A DNA stretch of 64,000 nucleotides from contig CBDANA010000005.1 of assembly GCA_965197385.1 (NCBI GenBank), positions 200,739-264,738 on the forward strand. Direction: 5' to 3'. Positions 27,464 to 35,187 of this stretch are shown piece by piece; position 1 is the stretch's first letter; each line of letters starts with the position of its first letter. Source of the stretch: G963667915 sp965197385 (GTDB lineage: Bacteria > Acidobacteriota > Vicinamibacteria > Vicinamibacterales > UBA823). The position numbers and the translations under genes were made by a program. The notes beneath the pieces were generated by a model. The model was given only the letters and a program-made list of their open reading frames with translations, was not told the DNA's origin and made no database searches.

Positions 27464-28140
27464 ACACGCCGTCGCACCTCGACGAGCACTTTCGACGCGG
27501 CGCGCGTCCCGATCGTCACGTGGCGGTGATCGCCGCTCACCACGCTCACGCTGTCCGCGGCCGGATCGCGGGCCGTCACCGTGATCGGCTGACCTGGTTT
27601 CAGGTCGTATCCCTCCAGAAAGTGCAGGAATGCGGCGTCCTGATCGAGCACTCGCGCCACCACCACCGTCTCGTCGAGTTGACAGGTGAGCAGGCTGTGA
27701 TACCGATGCTGGGCCACGGTGCCCTCGGGGTCCGGAATCGGATCGCCGTGTGGATCGACGGACGGCCGGCCGAGCCACTTGTCGATCCTTTCGATGAGCC
27801 GATCTGAGACGGCGTGCTCGAGATGCTCCGCCTCTTCGTGCACTTCGGCCCAGCTCATGCCCATGACCTGGACCAGGAACAGCTCGACCAGCCGGTGTCG
27901 CCGCAGGACGAGCGCGGCCAGCCGGTTTCCGGCGTCGGTCAGGCGGACGCCGGCGTAGGGCTCGTAGGTGACGAGGCCTGAGTCAGAGAGGGTTTTCACC
28001 ATCGTCGTCGCCGTGCCCGGGACTACGCCGAGCGCCGAGGCGAGGTGGCCCATGGGCACCAGCGCGGTGTCGTCCTCCAGCGCCGTTTGCGCCTGGTAGA
28101 TCGCCTTCAGGTAGTTCTCGACCGTGCTCGATGGCAGCAT
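27460..28140 (-). CDS. DtxR/MntR-family metal-dependent repressor
   Basis: 226 residues. The N-terminal winged helix (STVENYLKAIYQAQ, MGHLASALGVVPGTATTMVK, GLVTYEPYAGVRLTDAG) is followed by the metal-binding dimerisation domain (RRHRLVELFLVQVMGMSWAE, HEEAEHLEHAVSDRLIERID). The C-terminal third ends in an FeoA/SH3-like domain (LKPGQPITVTARDPAADSVS). It probably binds Mn or Fe and represses transport genes. It is divergent from the multicopper oxidase-ZIP operon across a 96-bp gap holding a 20-bp palindrome, the likely operator for both directions. Confidence 0.93.
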   Translation of the reverse strand: MLPSSTVENYLKAIYQAQTALEDDTALVPMGHLASALGVVPGTATTMVKTLSDSGLVTYEPYAGVRLTDAGNRLAALVLRRHRLVELFLVQVMGMSWAEVHEEAEHLEHAVSDRLIERIDKWLGRPSVDPHGDPIPDPEGTVAQHRYHSLLTCQLDETVVVARVLDQDAAFLHFLEGYDLKPGQPITVTARDPAADSVSVVSGDHRHVTIGTRAASKVLVEVRRRV

Positions 28141-28163
28141 TTGCAGGCCCTATCTCTCGAAAC

Positions 28164-28193
28164 TTGACTTCTAGTGGTCTCTTAACTTATATT
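28164..28193 (+). promoter_or_regulatory. Promoter of the multicopper oxidase-ZIP operon
   Basis: TTGACT (28164-28169) and TATATT (28188-28193) are separated by 18 bp. The -10 box overlaps the palindrome at 28190-28209, so a bound repressor would block RNA polymerase. Confidence 0.65.
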
Positions 28194-28209
28194 TCGATAT
28201 ATCAAAATA
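28190..28209. promoter_or_regulatory. Probable DtxR/MntR-type operator
   Basis: TATTTCGATATATCAAAATA is a 20-bp palindrome broken at only one symmetric pair of positions. It sits between a DtxR-family gene and its divergent metal-homeostasis operon, in an unusually AT-rich patch. The palindromic form is typical of operators for dimeric DtxR/MntR proteins, but its exact sequence is not one I can match to a known consensus. Confidence 0.65.
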
Positions 28210-28236
28210 GAGTTTCTGATTACTCAGAATTCCACA

Positions 28237-29298
28237 ATGAAACAACTGTCCCGCCGTTCGTGGCTCCAGGTGGCCGGCCTCGGCTCGCTCGTCGGCGGGG
28301 CGGTCCATCTGGTCACGCGATCGGCGATCGCGCAGCAGTCTGCCGGCGGTGACGTTCCGGCCCATCCCCACGTGATGGGGGCGGTTGGCCGGGTGTCGAC
28401 CGAGTCGTTCGATCCCGGGGTCTTCCTGCGGACCTGGAATTTCTCCGATCTGCCGCATGCCGAACGCCGGCAATTCTACCGCGAGACGCCGCGTCCGGAT
28501 GGGACCACCCTGCGCGAGTACGAGATGTTCTCGGTGGATCAAGAAATCGAGATTGCACCGGGCGTCTTCTTCCCGGCCTGGACCTACAACGGCCAGGTGC
28601 CCGGCCCGACGCTGCGGGCGACCGAGGGCGATCGGGTCAGGGTCAATTTCGTCAACCAAGGGACACATGCTCACACGCTTCATTTTCACGGCTGGCACCC
28701 GCCGGAGATGGACGGGTCGCTGCCGGAGCACGAGGTACAGCCGGGTGAGCGGTTCGTGTACGAGTTCGACGCTGAGCCGTTCGGGCTGCATCTGTATCAC
28801 TGTCACTCGGCGCCGCTGAAGCGGCACATCCACAAGGGGCTGTACGGTGTCTTCATCGTCGACCCGAAGGACGTGGACGGCGTGCCGGCGCGCCCTCCGG
28901 CCGACGAGCTGGTGATGGTGATGAACGGGTTCGATACGAACTTCGACGCCGAGAACGAGGTGTATGCGGTCAACACGGTCGCGTACTATCACATGCACGA
29001 GCCGGTCCGCGTGAAGGTGGGACAGCTGGTTCGTATCTACCTCGTCAATCTGACCGAGTTCGATCCGGTCAACAGCATCCACATGCACGGCATGTTCTTC
29101 GACGTCTCGCGCACCGGCACCCGCCTGGCGCCCAGCGAGACGACCGACACCCTGATGCTGTGTCAAGGGGAACGGGCGGTGATCGAGACGACGTTCCGCT
29201 ACCCGGGCCAGTTCATGTTCCATGCGCATCAGACCGAGTTTGCCGAGCTCGGGTGGATGGGGTTGTTCCTGGCGGAGGAGGACCGGCGTGATACCTGA
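28237..29298 (+). CDS. Two-domain multicopper oxidase with Tat signal
   Basis: 353 residues. The twin-arginine signal is RRSWLQVAGLG. Two cupredoxin domains follow. Copper ligands are seen in HTLHFHGWHPPEMDG, LYHCHSAPLKRHIHKGLYG, NSIHMHGMFFD and FMFHAHQTEFAELGWMG. The layout resembles two-domain laccases and NirK-like proteins. In the type-1 site a Leu stands where NirK has Met. The substrate is unknown; a cuprous or ferrous oxidase role would suit the neighbouring ZIP transporter and metal regulator. Confidence 0.88.
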   Translation: MKQLSRRSWLQVAGLGSLVGGAVHLVTRSAIAQQSAGGDVPAHPHVMGAVGRVSTESFDPGVFLRTWNFSDLPHAERRQFYRETPRPDGTTLREYEMFSVDQEIEIAPGVFFPAWTYNGQVPGPTLRATEGDRVRVNFVNQGTHAHTLHFHGWHPPEMDGSLPEHEVQPGERFVYEFDAEPFGLHLYHCHSAPLKRHIHKGLYGVFIVDPKDVDGVPARPPADELVMVMNGFDTNFDAENEVYAVNTVAYYHMHEPVRVKVGQLVRIYLVNLTEFDPVNSIHMHGMFFDVSRTGTRLAPSETTDTLMLCQGERAVIETTFRYPGQFMFHAHQTEFAELGWMGLFLAEEDRRDT

Positions 29299-30508
29299 GC
29301 CGGGCGACGGCGTGAAGGCAGCGAGGACGCCGGCCGGCCCTCTGTGGCTGATCGGCCTGGCGCCACTGGTCCTGCTGGCGGGGCTCCTGGTCCTCATTAC
29401 GTGGAGCTGGCCGAGCGACATCATCGGCGCCGACGCGCACCCACCGATCGAGGCGCTCACGTTCTCGGCGGCCCGGTTGCGGCCCAACGAGATCGCGCTG
29501 ACCGTCCTGAACGACGGTCCGGACCCGGTGACGATTGGGCAAATCCAGGTGGACGACGCCTACTGGGCGTTCACGTCGGATGCCGGAAACGAACTCGGTC
29601 ATCTGCAGAGCGCCACGTTGACCATTCCGTATCCGTGGGTGGATGGTGAGACCCACGTGGTCCGTGTCGTCACGTCGACCGGCGTGACTTTCGACCACGA
29701 GATCGCGGTCGCGGTCGAGACACCGCGGCCCGACGGACGGTACTTCGTCGTGTTCACGCTGATCGGGATCTACGTGGGCGTCATCCCGGTCGCGATCGGC
29801 CTGCTCTGGTTCCCGCTGGTCGCGCGACTCGGCCGGACCGGCCTGGTGTTTCTGCTCTCGCTGACGGTCGGGCTGCTGCTGTTCCTCATGGTCGATGCGG
29901 GGCAGGAGGGGCTGGAGGTCGCCACCGTGATGCCGGAGTCGTATCAGGGCGTCGTCCTGTTCATGTTCGGTGCGTTCGGGGCCTACCTGGGACTGGAGGC
30001 GCTGGGCGGCTGGCTCCGAGCGAAACGGCCCGCGGCGGCCGACGCGCCCGGCAGCGGGTGGGTGCTGGCGCTGCTGATTGCCGTCGGTATCGGGCTGCAC
30101 AACTTCGGTGAGGGACTCGCGATCGGCGCCGCCTTTGCGCTGGGCGAGGCGGGCCTCGGCACACTGCTCATCGTCGGCTTCACGCTGCACAACACGACGG
30201 AGGGGCTGGCGATCGTGGCTCCGCTCGCCCGCCACCGGGTCCGCGTGGGCGAGTTGGTACGGCTCGGGCTGATCGGCGGGGTGCCGACCATCGCCGGCGC
30301 CTGGCTGGGCGGCCTCGTCTATTCGCCGCTGTGGTCGGTCCTCTTCCTGGGCCTCGGTGCGGGCGCCATCGCACAGGTCGTGGCGCAGATCGTGCGCCAG
30401 ATGGCACCGGAGGGACCGGTCGTTCGGTTCCTGTCGACGGCGCCGGCCCTGAGCGGCCTGTGCGCCGGATTTACGATCATGTACGTGACCGGCATGCTGG
30501 TGGGCTGA
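29288..30508 (+). CDS. ZIP-family metal transporter with extracytoplasmic N-terminal domain
   Basis: About 406 residues from GTG 29288, which overlaps the oxidase stop by 11 bp and follows GGAGGAGG. A first TM (LWLIGLAPLVLLAGLLVLIT) leads into a beta-rich extracytoplasmic domain of about 110 residues (IEALTFSAARLRPNEIALTV...), then the ZIP core. The transport motifs are HNFGEGLAIG and HNTTEGLAI. The extra domain is not part of standard ZIPs and may accept metal from the adjacent oxidase or cupredoxin. Confidence 0.88.
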   Translation: MIPEPGDGVKAARTPAGPLWLIGLAPLVLLAGLLVLITWSWPSDIIGADAHPPIEALTFSAARLRPNEIALTVLNDGPDPVTIGQIQVDDAYWAFTSDAGNELGHLQSATLTIPYPWVDGETHVVRVVTSTGVTFDHEIAVAVETPRPDGRYFVVFTLIGIYVGVIPVAIGLLWFPLVARLGRTGLVFLLSLTVGLLLFLMVDAGQEGLEVATVMPESYQGVVLFMFGAFGAYLGLEALGGWLRAKRPAAADAPGSGWVLALLIAVGIGLHNFGEGLAIGAAFALGEAGLGTLLIVGFTLHNTTEGLAIVAPLARHRVRVGELVRLGLIGGVPTIAGAWLGGLVYSPLWSVLFLGLGAGAIAQVVAQIVRQMAPEGPVVRFLSTAPALSGLCAGFTIMYVTGMLVG

Positions 30509-30511
30509 GCG

Positions 30512-30928
30512 ATGACCTGGAGACGCACTGCAGGCGGGCAGGTGGCGGTTGCCGTGCTGCTGGGGCTCACGGGCCTGGCGGTGGTCGGGATGTTGCCGCG
30601 CTTGATCGAGCCCTCGTCTGAGCCCCGCGACATCCTCGTCGTGGCCCGTGGCATGGCGTTCTACCTGGACGGCGAGTCGCAGCCGAACCCCAGGATTCGC
30701 GTGGAAGCCGGCGAGATGGTCCGGCTGGTGCTACGGAACGAGCAGTCCGGCGTCACGCATGATTTCGTCGTGGACGCCTGGGACGTCGGGACCGCCAGGC
30801 TCGACGGACCCTCGAGCGACGCCGTCGTGTTCCGCGTGCCAGACCGGATCGGACGCTACATCTACGAGTGCAGCCCGCACCGCGCGCTGATGCGCGGCAC
30901 GATCGAAGTCGTGCTAGCTCGCCGGTGA
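30512..30928 (+). CDS. Cupredoxin-domain protein
   Basis: 138 residues. An N-terminal membrane anchor or signal (VAVAVLLGLTGLAVVGML) is followed by a single cupredoxin fold. The type-1 copper ligands are THDF (His) and YECSPHRALM (Cys, His, Met). It is probably an extracytoplasmic electron carrier or copper-binding protein working with the multicopper oxidase two genes upstream. It starts three bases after the ZIP stop and overlaps the methyltransferase by four bases, so it is in the same operon. Confidence 0.88.
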   Translation: MTWRRTAGGQVAVAVLLGLTGLAVVGMLPRLIEPSSEPRDILVVARGMAFYLDGESQPNPRIRVEAGEMVRLVLRNEQSGVTHDFVVDAWDVGTARLDGPSSDAVVFRVPDRIGRYIYECSPHRALMRGTIEVVLARR

Positions 30929-31626
30929 GCCTCCGCACAGCATTTTCCTCGCCCGACACGAAACGCCGCTATGTGCGGCGGCTGTTCACGACCATTGCCG
31001 ATCGCTACGACCTCATCACGCGCCTGCTGTCGTTCGGCCAAGACCGGCAGTGGAAGGCGCGTCTGATTGCGTTGGCCCGCCCGGCGCGCGGCGAGGCCGT
31101 ACTGGATCTGGCCTGCGGCACCGGGGACCTGGCCTTCGCGATGGCCGGACGGGTCCGTCGCGTCGTCGGCCTGGACATCACGCCCAGGATGGTCGACCTG
31201 GCGAGCGCCAAGCCGGGGCAGGTCGAGTTCCTGGTCGGGGACATGGGGGCGCTGCCTCTGGGCGATCGGATGTTCGATCTGGTCACGACCGGCTACGGTC
31301 TCCGCAACGTTCCGGTGCTGGAATCGGCGCTCGGCGAGGCGCATCGGGTCCTCCGCCAGGGCGGGCGCCTGGTGTCGCTCGACTTCGACCGTCCGCGATC
31401 GTGGCTGGTGCGGACGGTGTACCTCGCGTATCTGACGGTGGTCGGCTCCTGCCTGGGGGTGCTGCTGCACGGCGATCCCGACACCTACCGCTACATCCCG
31501 GCGTCCATTCGACGGTATCCTGGTGCGCACGGCGTGGCGGATCGGATGCGCGCGATCGGGTTTCGTGAGGTCGAGGTGTACCAGGTTCTGGGCGGACTGA
31601 TGGCGATCCACCGCGCCGTGAAGTAG
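30925..31626 (+). CDS. ubiE: Demethylmenaquinone/ubiquinone methyltransferase
   Basis: 233 residues from GTG 30925 (GTGA overlap with the cupredoxin gene). It has the UbiE/MenG pattern: VRRLFTTIADRYDLITRLLS, the SAM motif VLDLACGTGDLAFAM, GLDITPRMVDLA, and TTGYGLRNVPVLESALGEAH. It would methylate demethylmenaquinone in the last step of menaquinone synthesis. The MqnD gene at 48370 and the end fragment at 63906 suggest this organism makes menaquinone by the futalosine route. Confidence 0.9.
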   Translation: MSLRTAFSSPDTKRRYVRRLFTTIADRYDLITRLLSFGQDRQWKARLIALARPARGEAVLDLACGTGDLAFAMAGRVRRVVGLDITPRMVDLASAKPGQVEFLVGDMGALPLGDRMFDLVTTGYGLRNVPVLESALGEAHRVLRQGGRLVSLDFDRPRSWLVRTVYLAYLTVVGSCLGVLLHGDPDTYRYIPASIRRYPGAHGVADRMRAIGFREVEVYQVLGGLMAIHRAVK

Positions 31627-31645
31627 AGAGACGGCCCTGCGCGCG

Positions 31646-32092
31646 ATGCCAGTAGATACCTCCGAGTGGTCGGGCGACGGCGCGTTCACCCGGGCGCTGA
31701 TTGACGCGATTGAAGCGATCGGCGAGGTGGCGTTTCTTCGCGTGGAGGACGCGCCGGCGACCCGTGCCGATGTCGGCTACCAGCTCATCAGCAACGAGAT
31801 CTACGTGGCGTTTCGGACACGTTCCGTCAGGCGGCGCGTGCGCCGCTTCGGGTTCTGGCCGGCGTCGATGACGGTCGAGGAGCCGTGTCTGGCGCTGGCT
31901 GATCTCGAGCGGACCCTGTCCGGGGTCGAGGCGGTTGGCGCGGCCGATTACGGCGACGACGGGATGCTGCAGTACCTGAAAACCGAGCGCGTCGTGCCGC
32001 CCTATCAGACGCGGGGGTATAAGCTGGTCGAGCTCGTGCGCGTCTACGACGTGACGAGCGGACCGCCTCGCACCGACCAGGATCGGCCATGA
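31646..32092 (+). CDS. Hypothetical protein, 148 aa
   Basis: ATG 31646 lies 19 bp after ubiE. The protein is soluble, mixed alpha/beta, with YQLISNEIYVAFRTRSVRRR and VEAVGAADYGDDGMLQYLKT. No family is recognised. It overlaps the next gene by four bases (ATGA), so the two are probably translated together and may act in one complex. Confidence 0.75.
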   Translation: MPVDTSEWSGDGAFTRALIDAIEAIGEVAFLRVEDAPATRADVGYQLISNEIYVAFRTRSVRRRVRRFGFWPASMTVEEPCLALADLERTLSGVEAVGAADYGDDGMLQYLKTERVVPPYQTRGYKLVELVRVYDVTSGPPRTDQDRP

Positions 32093-32514
32093 ACGTATCC
32101 GACGTGCGCCGGCGACTGAAGCAGACGATTGCCGAGGCCAAACACTTGGCGACGCAACAGCAGACGGCGCGCGATGTGGCGGCTGGCGACTACGAACAGT
32201 TCCTGGACGCGGTGGCCATTCCGGTGTTTCGTCTCGTGGTCACGGCGCTCAACGGCGAGGGACATCGGTTCGAGCTCGTCACGCCGCCTGGCGTCGTGCG
32301 CCTCGTTCCGGCGAGGTCGTTGCCGAGTTTTGTCGAGCTCTCGCTCGACGTGTCGGGCGTCCGCCCGGTCGTCATGGGCCGCTCGAGCGTGCGCCGGGGC
32401 CGTGAGACCGCGCAGGCCGAGCGCCCGCTGCGGCCGGACACGGCCGTGTCCGACCTTACCCGCGAGGACGTCCTGGAATTCCTGCTCGAGAGCCTCGGGC
32501 CGTTTGTGGTCTAG
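32089..32514 (+). CDS. Hypothetical protein, 141 aa
   Basis: It begins MNVSDVRRRLKQTIAEAKHL, an amphipathic helix, followed by a beta-rich part (FRLVVTALNGEGHRFELVTP, SLPSFVELSLDVSG) and an acidic helix at the C-terminus (LTREDVLEFLLESLGPFVV). No signal peptide and no known family. Last gene of the run that starts with the multicopper oxidase; convergent with the CoA-transferase gene 16 bp away. Confidence 0.72.
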   Translation: MNVSDVRRRLKQTIAEAKHLATQQQTARDVAAGDYEQFLDAVAIPVFRLVVTALNGEGHRFELVTPPGVVRLVPARSLPSFVELSLDVSGVRPVVMGRSSVRRGRETAQAERPLRPDTAVSDLTREDVLEFLLESLGPFVV

Positions 32515-32529
32515 CCGCCCGCTAGTCGG

Positions 32530-33750
32530 TCAGATCGCGCCGGCCTCGCGCAGACGGATCCGGGCACCCTCGTCGATCCCCAGCAGGTCTTGCAGCACGT
32601 GGTCCGTATGCTGGCCGAGCGACGGTGGTGGTGTGTGGACCGCCCCCGCTGATCCGGAGAGCTTGACGGGAACGCCCAGCACGCGAATGGCGCCAGCCAC
32701 CGGATGCTCGAGTTCGACGACCATGTCACGTGCGACAAGTTGAGGATCGGACAGGACCTGGTCGAGGTCCCGGACAGCACCGCACGGGACGCCGGCGGCC
32801 GTCAACTGTTTGATCCAGGCGTGGCGTGGCCGAGTGCGCAGCGCCCGCTCGAGCAATGGCCTGAGCTCGTCGTACGCGGTCACCCGAGACCGGTTGGTCG
32901 CGAAGCGCGGGTCCGCCGCCAGGTCCGACAGTCCAGCCACGGCACAGAACTTCAGCCACAGCGCGTCGTTGCCGACCGCAAGCACGAACTCGCCGTCAGC
33001 CGCTGCGAAGGTCTCGTACGGCGCGATCGTGGGGTGGCGGTTGCCCAAGCGCTGGGGTACGGCGCCAGTGGCGAAATAGATTCCGGCTTGATAGGTCAGC
33101 AGCGCGGCGACCGAGTCGAACAGCCCGACATCGACGAGCTGTCCTCGGCCGGTCCCCTCGCGCGCCAGGACCGCCACCGCCACGCCGTACGCGGCGAACA
33201 TGCCAGCCGTGATGTCGGCAATCGCGACGCCGAGCCGGTAGCCCGGTCCGTTGGCGCTGCCGGTAATGCTCATCAGGCCGCCCTCCGCTTGGACGACGGC
33301 GTCGTACCCCGGCTCCTGTCGGCGCGGGCCGGTCTGACCGAATCCCGAGACCGAGGCGTAGACGAGCCGCGGATGTCGTTCGTGCACCGCATCGAAGCCG
33401 AGGCCGAGTCGGGCCAGCGTGCCCGGCCGAAAGTTCTCGACGAGCACGTCGGCTCGCGCGATGAGCGCGTCGAGCACCCGCCGGCCGTCGGGCATCTTGA
33501 AATCGAGCGTCACGCTTTCCTTGTTCCGGTTCACGCTCAGAAAATACGCGCTCTCGCCGTTGACGAACGGCGGCCCCCAGGCCCTCGTGTCGTCGCCCCG
33601 GCCAGGACGCTCGATCTTGATGACCCGCGCGCCCATGTCAGCCAGCATCATCGTGCAGTAGGGACCTGAGAGCACGCGGGTCATGTCGAGCACCGTGATC
33701 CCTTCGAGCGGGCCGCGGTTCGGGGTGGACGGTGTGGTGGCTGGGATCAT
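32530..33750 (-). CDS. CaiB/BaiF-family (class III) CoA transferase
   Basis: 406 residues. It has the family opening GPLEGITVLDMTRVLSGPYC, then MLADMGARVIKIERPGRGDD, RNKESVTLDFK, DVLVENFRPGTLARLGLG and SGFGQTGP. The catalytic Asp is in EPGYDAVVQA near residue 167. These enzymes move CoA between carboxylic acids such as oxalate, carnitine derivatives or 2-methylmalates; the acid used here cannot be told. No partner acyl-CoA gene is adjacent. Confidence 0.92.
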   Translation of the reverse strand: MIPATTPSTPNRGPLEGITVLDMTRVLSGPYCTMMLADMGARVIKIERPGRGDDTRAWGPPFVNGESAYFLSVNRNKESVTLDFKMPDGRRVLDALIARADVLVENFRPGTLARLGLGFDAVHERHPRLVYASVSGFGQTGPRRQEPGYDAVVQAEGGLMSITGSANGPGYRLGVAIADITAGMFAAYGVAVAVLAREGTGRGQLVDVGLFDSVAALLTYQAGIYFATGAVPQRLGNRHPTIAPYETFAAADGEFVLAVGNDALWLKFCAVAGLSDLAADPRFATNRSRVTAYDELRPLLERALRTRPRHAWIKQLTAAGVPCGAVRDLDQVLSDPQLVARDMVVELEHPVAGAIRVLGVPVKLSGSAGAVHTPPPSLGQHTDHVLQDLLGIDEGARIRLREAGAI

Positions 33751-33779
33751 CGGACTGAAAGTGGGTCGGTTGGCTTCGT

Positions 33780-33803
33780 CTAACCTTAAGGCGCCTTAAG
33801 GCG
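33780..33803. repeat. 24-bp palindrome
   Basis: CTAACCTTAAGGCGCCTTAA followed by GGCG contains a perfect 18-bp palindrome centred on GGCGCC. It lies between the homoserine dehydrogenase stop and the CoA-transferase start and resembles the reverse complement of 27444-27463. Confidence 0.65.
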
Positions 33804-33815
33804 CGGCGCAGTGTA

Positions 33816-34910
33816 TCAAAGGGTCGCTGCCGCCGTCCGTGCTGCTCTCCGGATCGTGACGAGGTCGGCCAGCAGTGCGAACGCGGTCTGGGTCAGTCCA
33901 CCGTCCAGCTCGGCGATCATGATCTCGCCGAGCAGGTCCGTGCGGAACACCACCGCATTGGCCTGCCCGTCGAGCTCGGCCAGCGGGTCGTCTGCGGCAA
34001 GCTCCGTCGGGGCGACCGAACCTCGGACGACGTTCCCGCGGCGCTCCGCCGAGGCGACGAGCTTGATGCGGTGCCCCCGGCGGCGGACTGTTTGGGCCTC
34101 CTCCGTCGATACGTCGGCGATGCCGGTGCGCGCGATGGTTTGCGGCGTCGCGCGGCCGTCCATCAGCACGTTGATCAGCACCGCCGTCTTGGCGGCGGCG
34201 TCCCAGCCGTCCGTGTCGAGCGAGGCGTTGGCTTCAGCAATGCCCTGAGCCTGCATGGCGGCCAGCGCCTCCACGGCGCTGGCGCCGTTCTCCAACGCGG
34301 TCAGCACGTGGTTCGTCGTCGAGTTGACGATGCCGCGGAAGCTGTCGATCCGCACCGTCGGCAGCGTCTCGCGCACCAGGTTCAGTACCGGGATGCCGTC
34401 GAGCACCGCGCCTTCGGTCAGGAACATCACGCCGGCTCCGGCCGCCCGCTCGCGCAACTGGCGATAGGCGAAGGCGGCGGGACCTTTGTTGGCTGTGACG
34501 ACATGGGCGCCCGCATCGATCGCCGCGCGCACGTGGTCGATCGCGGGCTGTCCCGTCTCGACGTCGAGCAGGGTCGTCTCTACGACGACGCGCGGCGGCG
34601 CCTCCCGGCAATGGCCGAGCTGTTCGAGGAGCCCCCGGCCATCGGTGGGCGCGCGGCCTTCGTGTGCGGTATGCAGCGCCGCCAGCGATCGGCCGTGCTC
34701 GACCGCATCGATCGCCAGGTCCAGGTCGAGACCTCGTCGATCGATCGCGGCGCCATGATTTCTGGTGGCGATGCCGATGACGCGACAGGCCAGGCGATGC
34801 TCGCGGGCGAGGCGGTCGCGTTGTTCGCCGAGTAGGCGGCCGAACCGGCGTCCGACGTGACCGAACCCAACGAGCACGAGGTCGTACGCGGCGACCTTGG
34901 CGTCAGGCAC
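33816..34910 (-). CDS. hom: Homoserine dehydrogenase
   Basis: 364 residues from GTG 34910. The NAD(P)-binding start is YDLVLVGFGHVGRRFGRLL. The catalytic region shows VTANKGPAAFAYRQL, FLTEGAVLDGIPVLNLVRET and FRGIVNSTTNHVLTALENGA, with the Lys/Glu pair in the expected places and TDGWDAAAKTAVLINVLMDG following. It reduces aspartate semialdehyde to homoserine for threonine and methionine. There is no ACT domain at the C-terminus, so feedback by threonine is not evident. The frame runs upstream into a palindromic repeat, so GTG 34910 is the sensible start. Confidence 0.92.
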   Translation of the reverse strand: MPDAKVAAYDLVLVGFGHVGRRFGRLLGEQRDRLAREHRLACRVIGIATRNHGAAIDRRGLDLDLAIDAVEHGRSLAALHTAHEGRAPTDGRGLLEQLGHCREAPPRVVVETTLLDVETGQPAIDHVRAAIDAGAHVVTANKGPAAFAYRQLRERAAGAGVMFLTEGAVLDGIPVLNLVRETLPTVRIDSFRGIVNSTTNHVLTALENGASAVEALAAMQAQGIAEANASLDTDGWDAAAKTAVLINVLMDGRATPQTIARTGIADVSTEEAQTVRRRGHRIKLVASAERRGNVVRGSVAPTELAADDPLAELDGQANAVVFRTDLLGEIMIAELDGGLTQTAFALLADLVTIRRAARTAAATL

Positions 34911-34957
34911 GACCGTGGCCCGTCGCGGTCTTTGCGGTATCCTGGGCGTACATGGGT

Positions 34958-35135
34958 CTAGGAGCCGGTGGTGAAAGCCTCGCGTCGCACCGAGACCGTC
35001 GAGGCGCCCGTCCCGCAAGGCACGAGGAGAGAGAATACCGGGAGTATTGGACCCGTCGTGGACAACGCCCAGCGCCGCCTATGGCGGGACGCATCGGCGG
35101 TCGAATGCAACGGGACTTTCACCACGGGCTCCTAA
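34958..35135. repeat. 178-bp palindromic repeat (CAGCCCGTGGTGAAAG family)
   Basis: CTAGGAGCCGGTGGTGAAAG and CTTTCACCACGGGCTCCTAA are inverted ends; note the matching change CAG to GAG in both arms relative to other copies. The core contains GCACGAGGAGAGAGAATACC, the hairpin AATACCGGGAGTATT (35034-35048) and GACAACGCCCAGCGCCG. Confidence 0.9.
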
Positions 35136-35187
35136 CGTATGTTACTGCAGTCTTGTCGCCTCGCATTCGAAGGCAGGTCGTGCCCGC

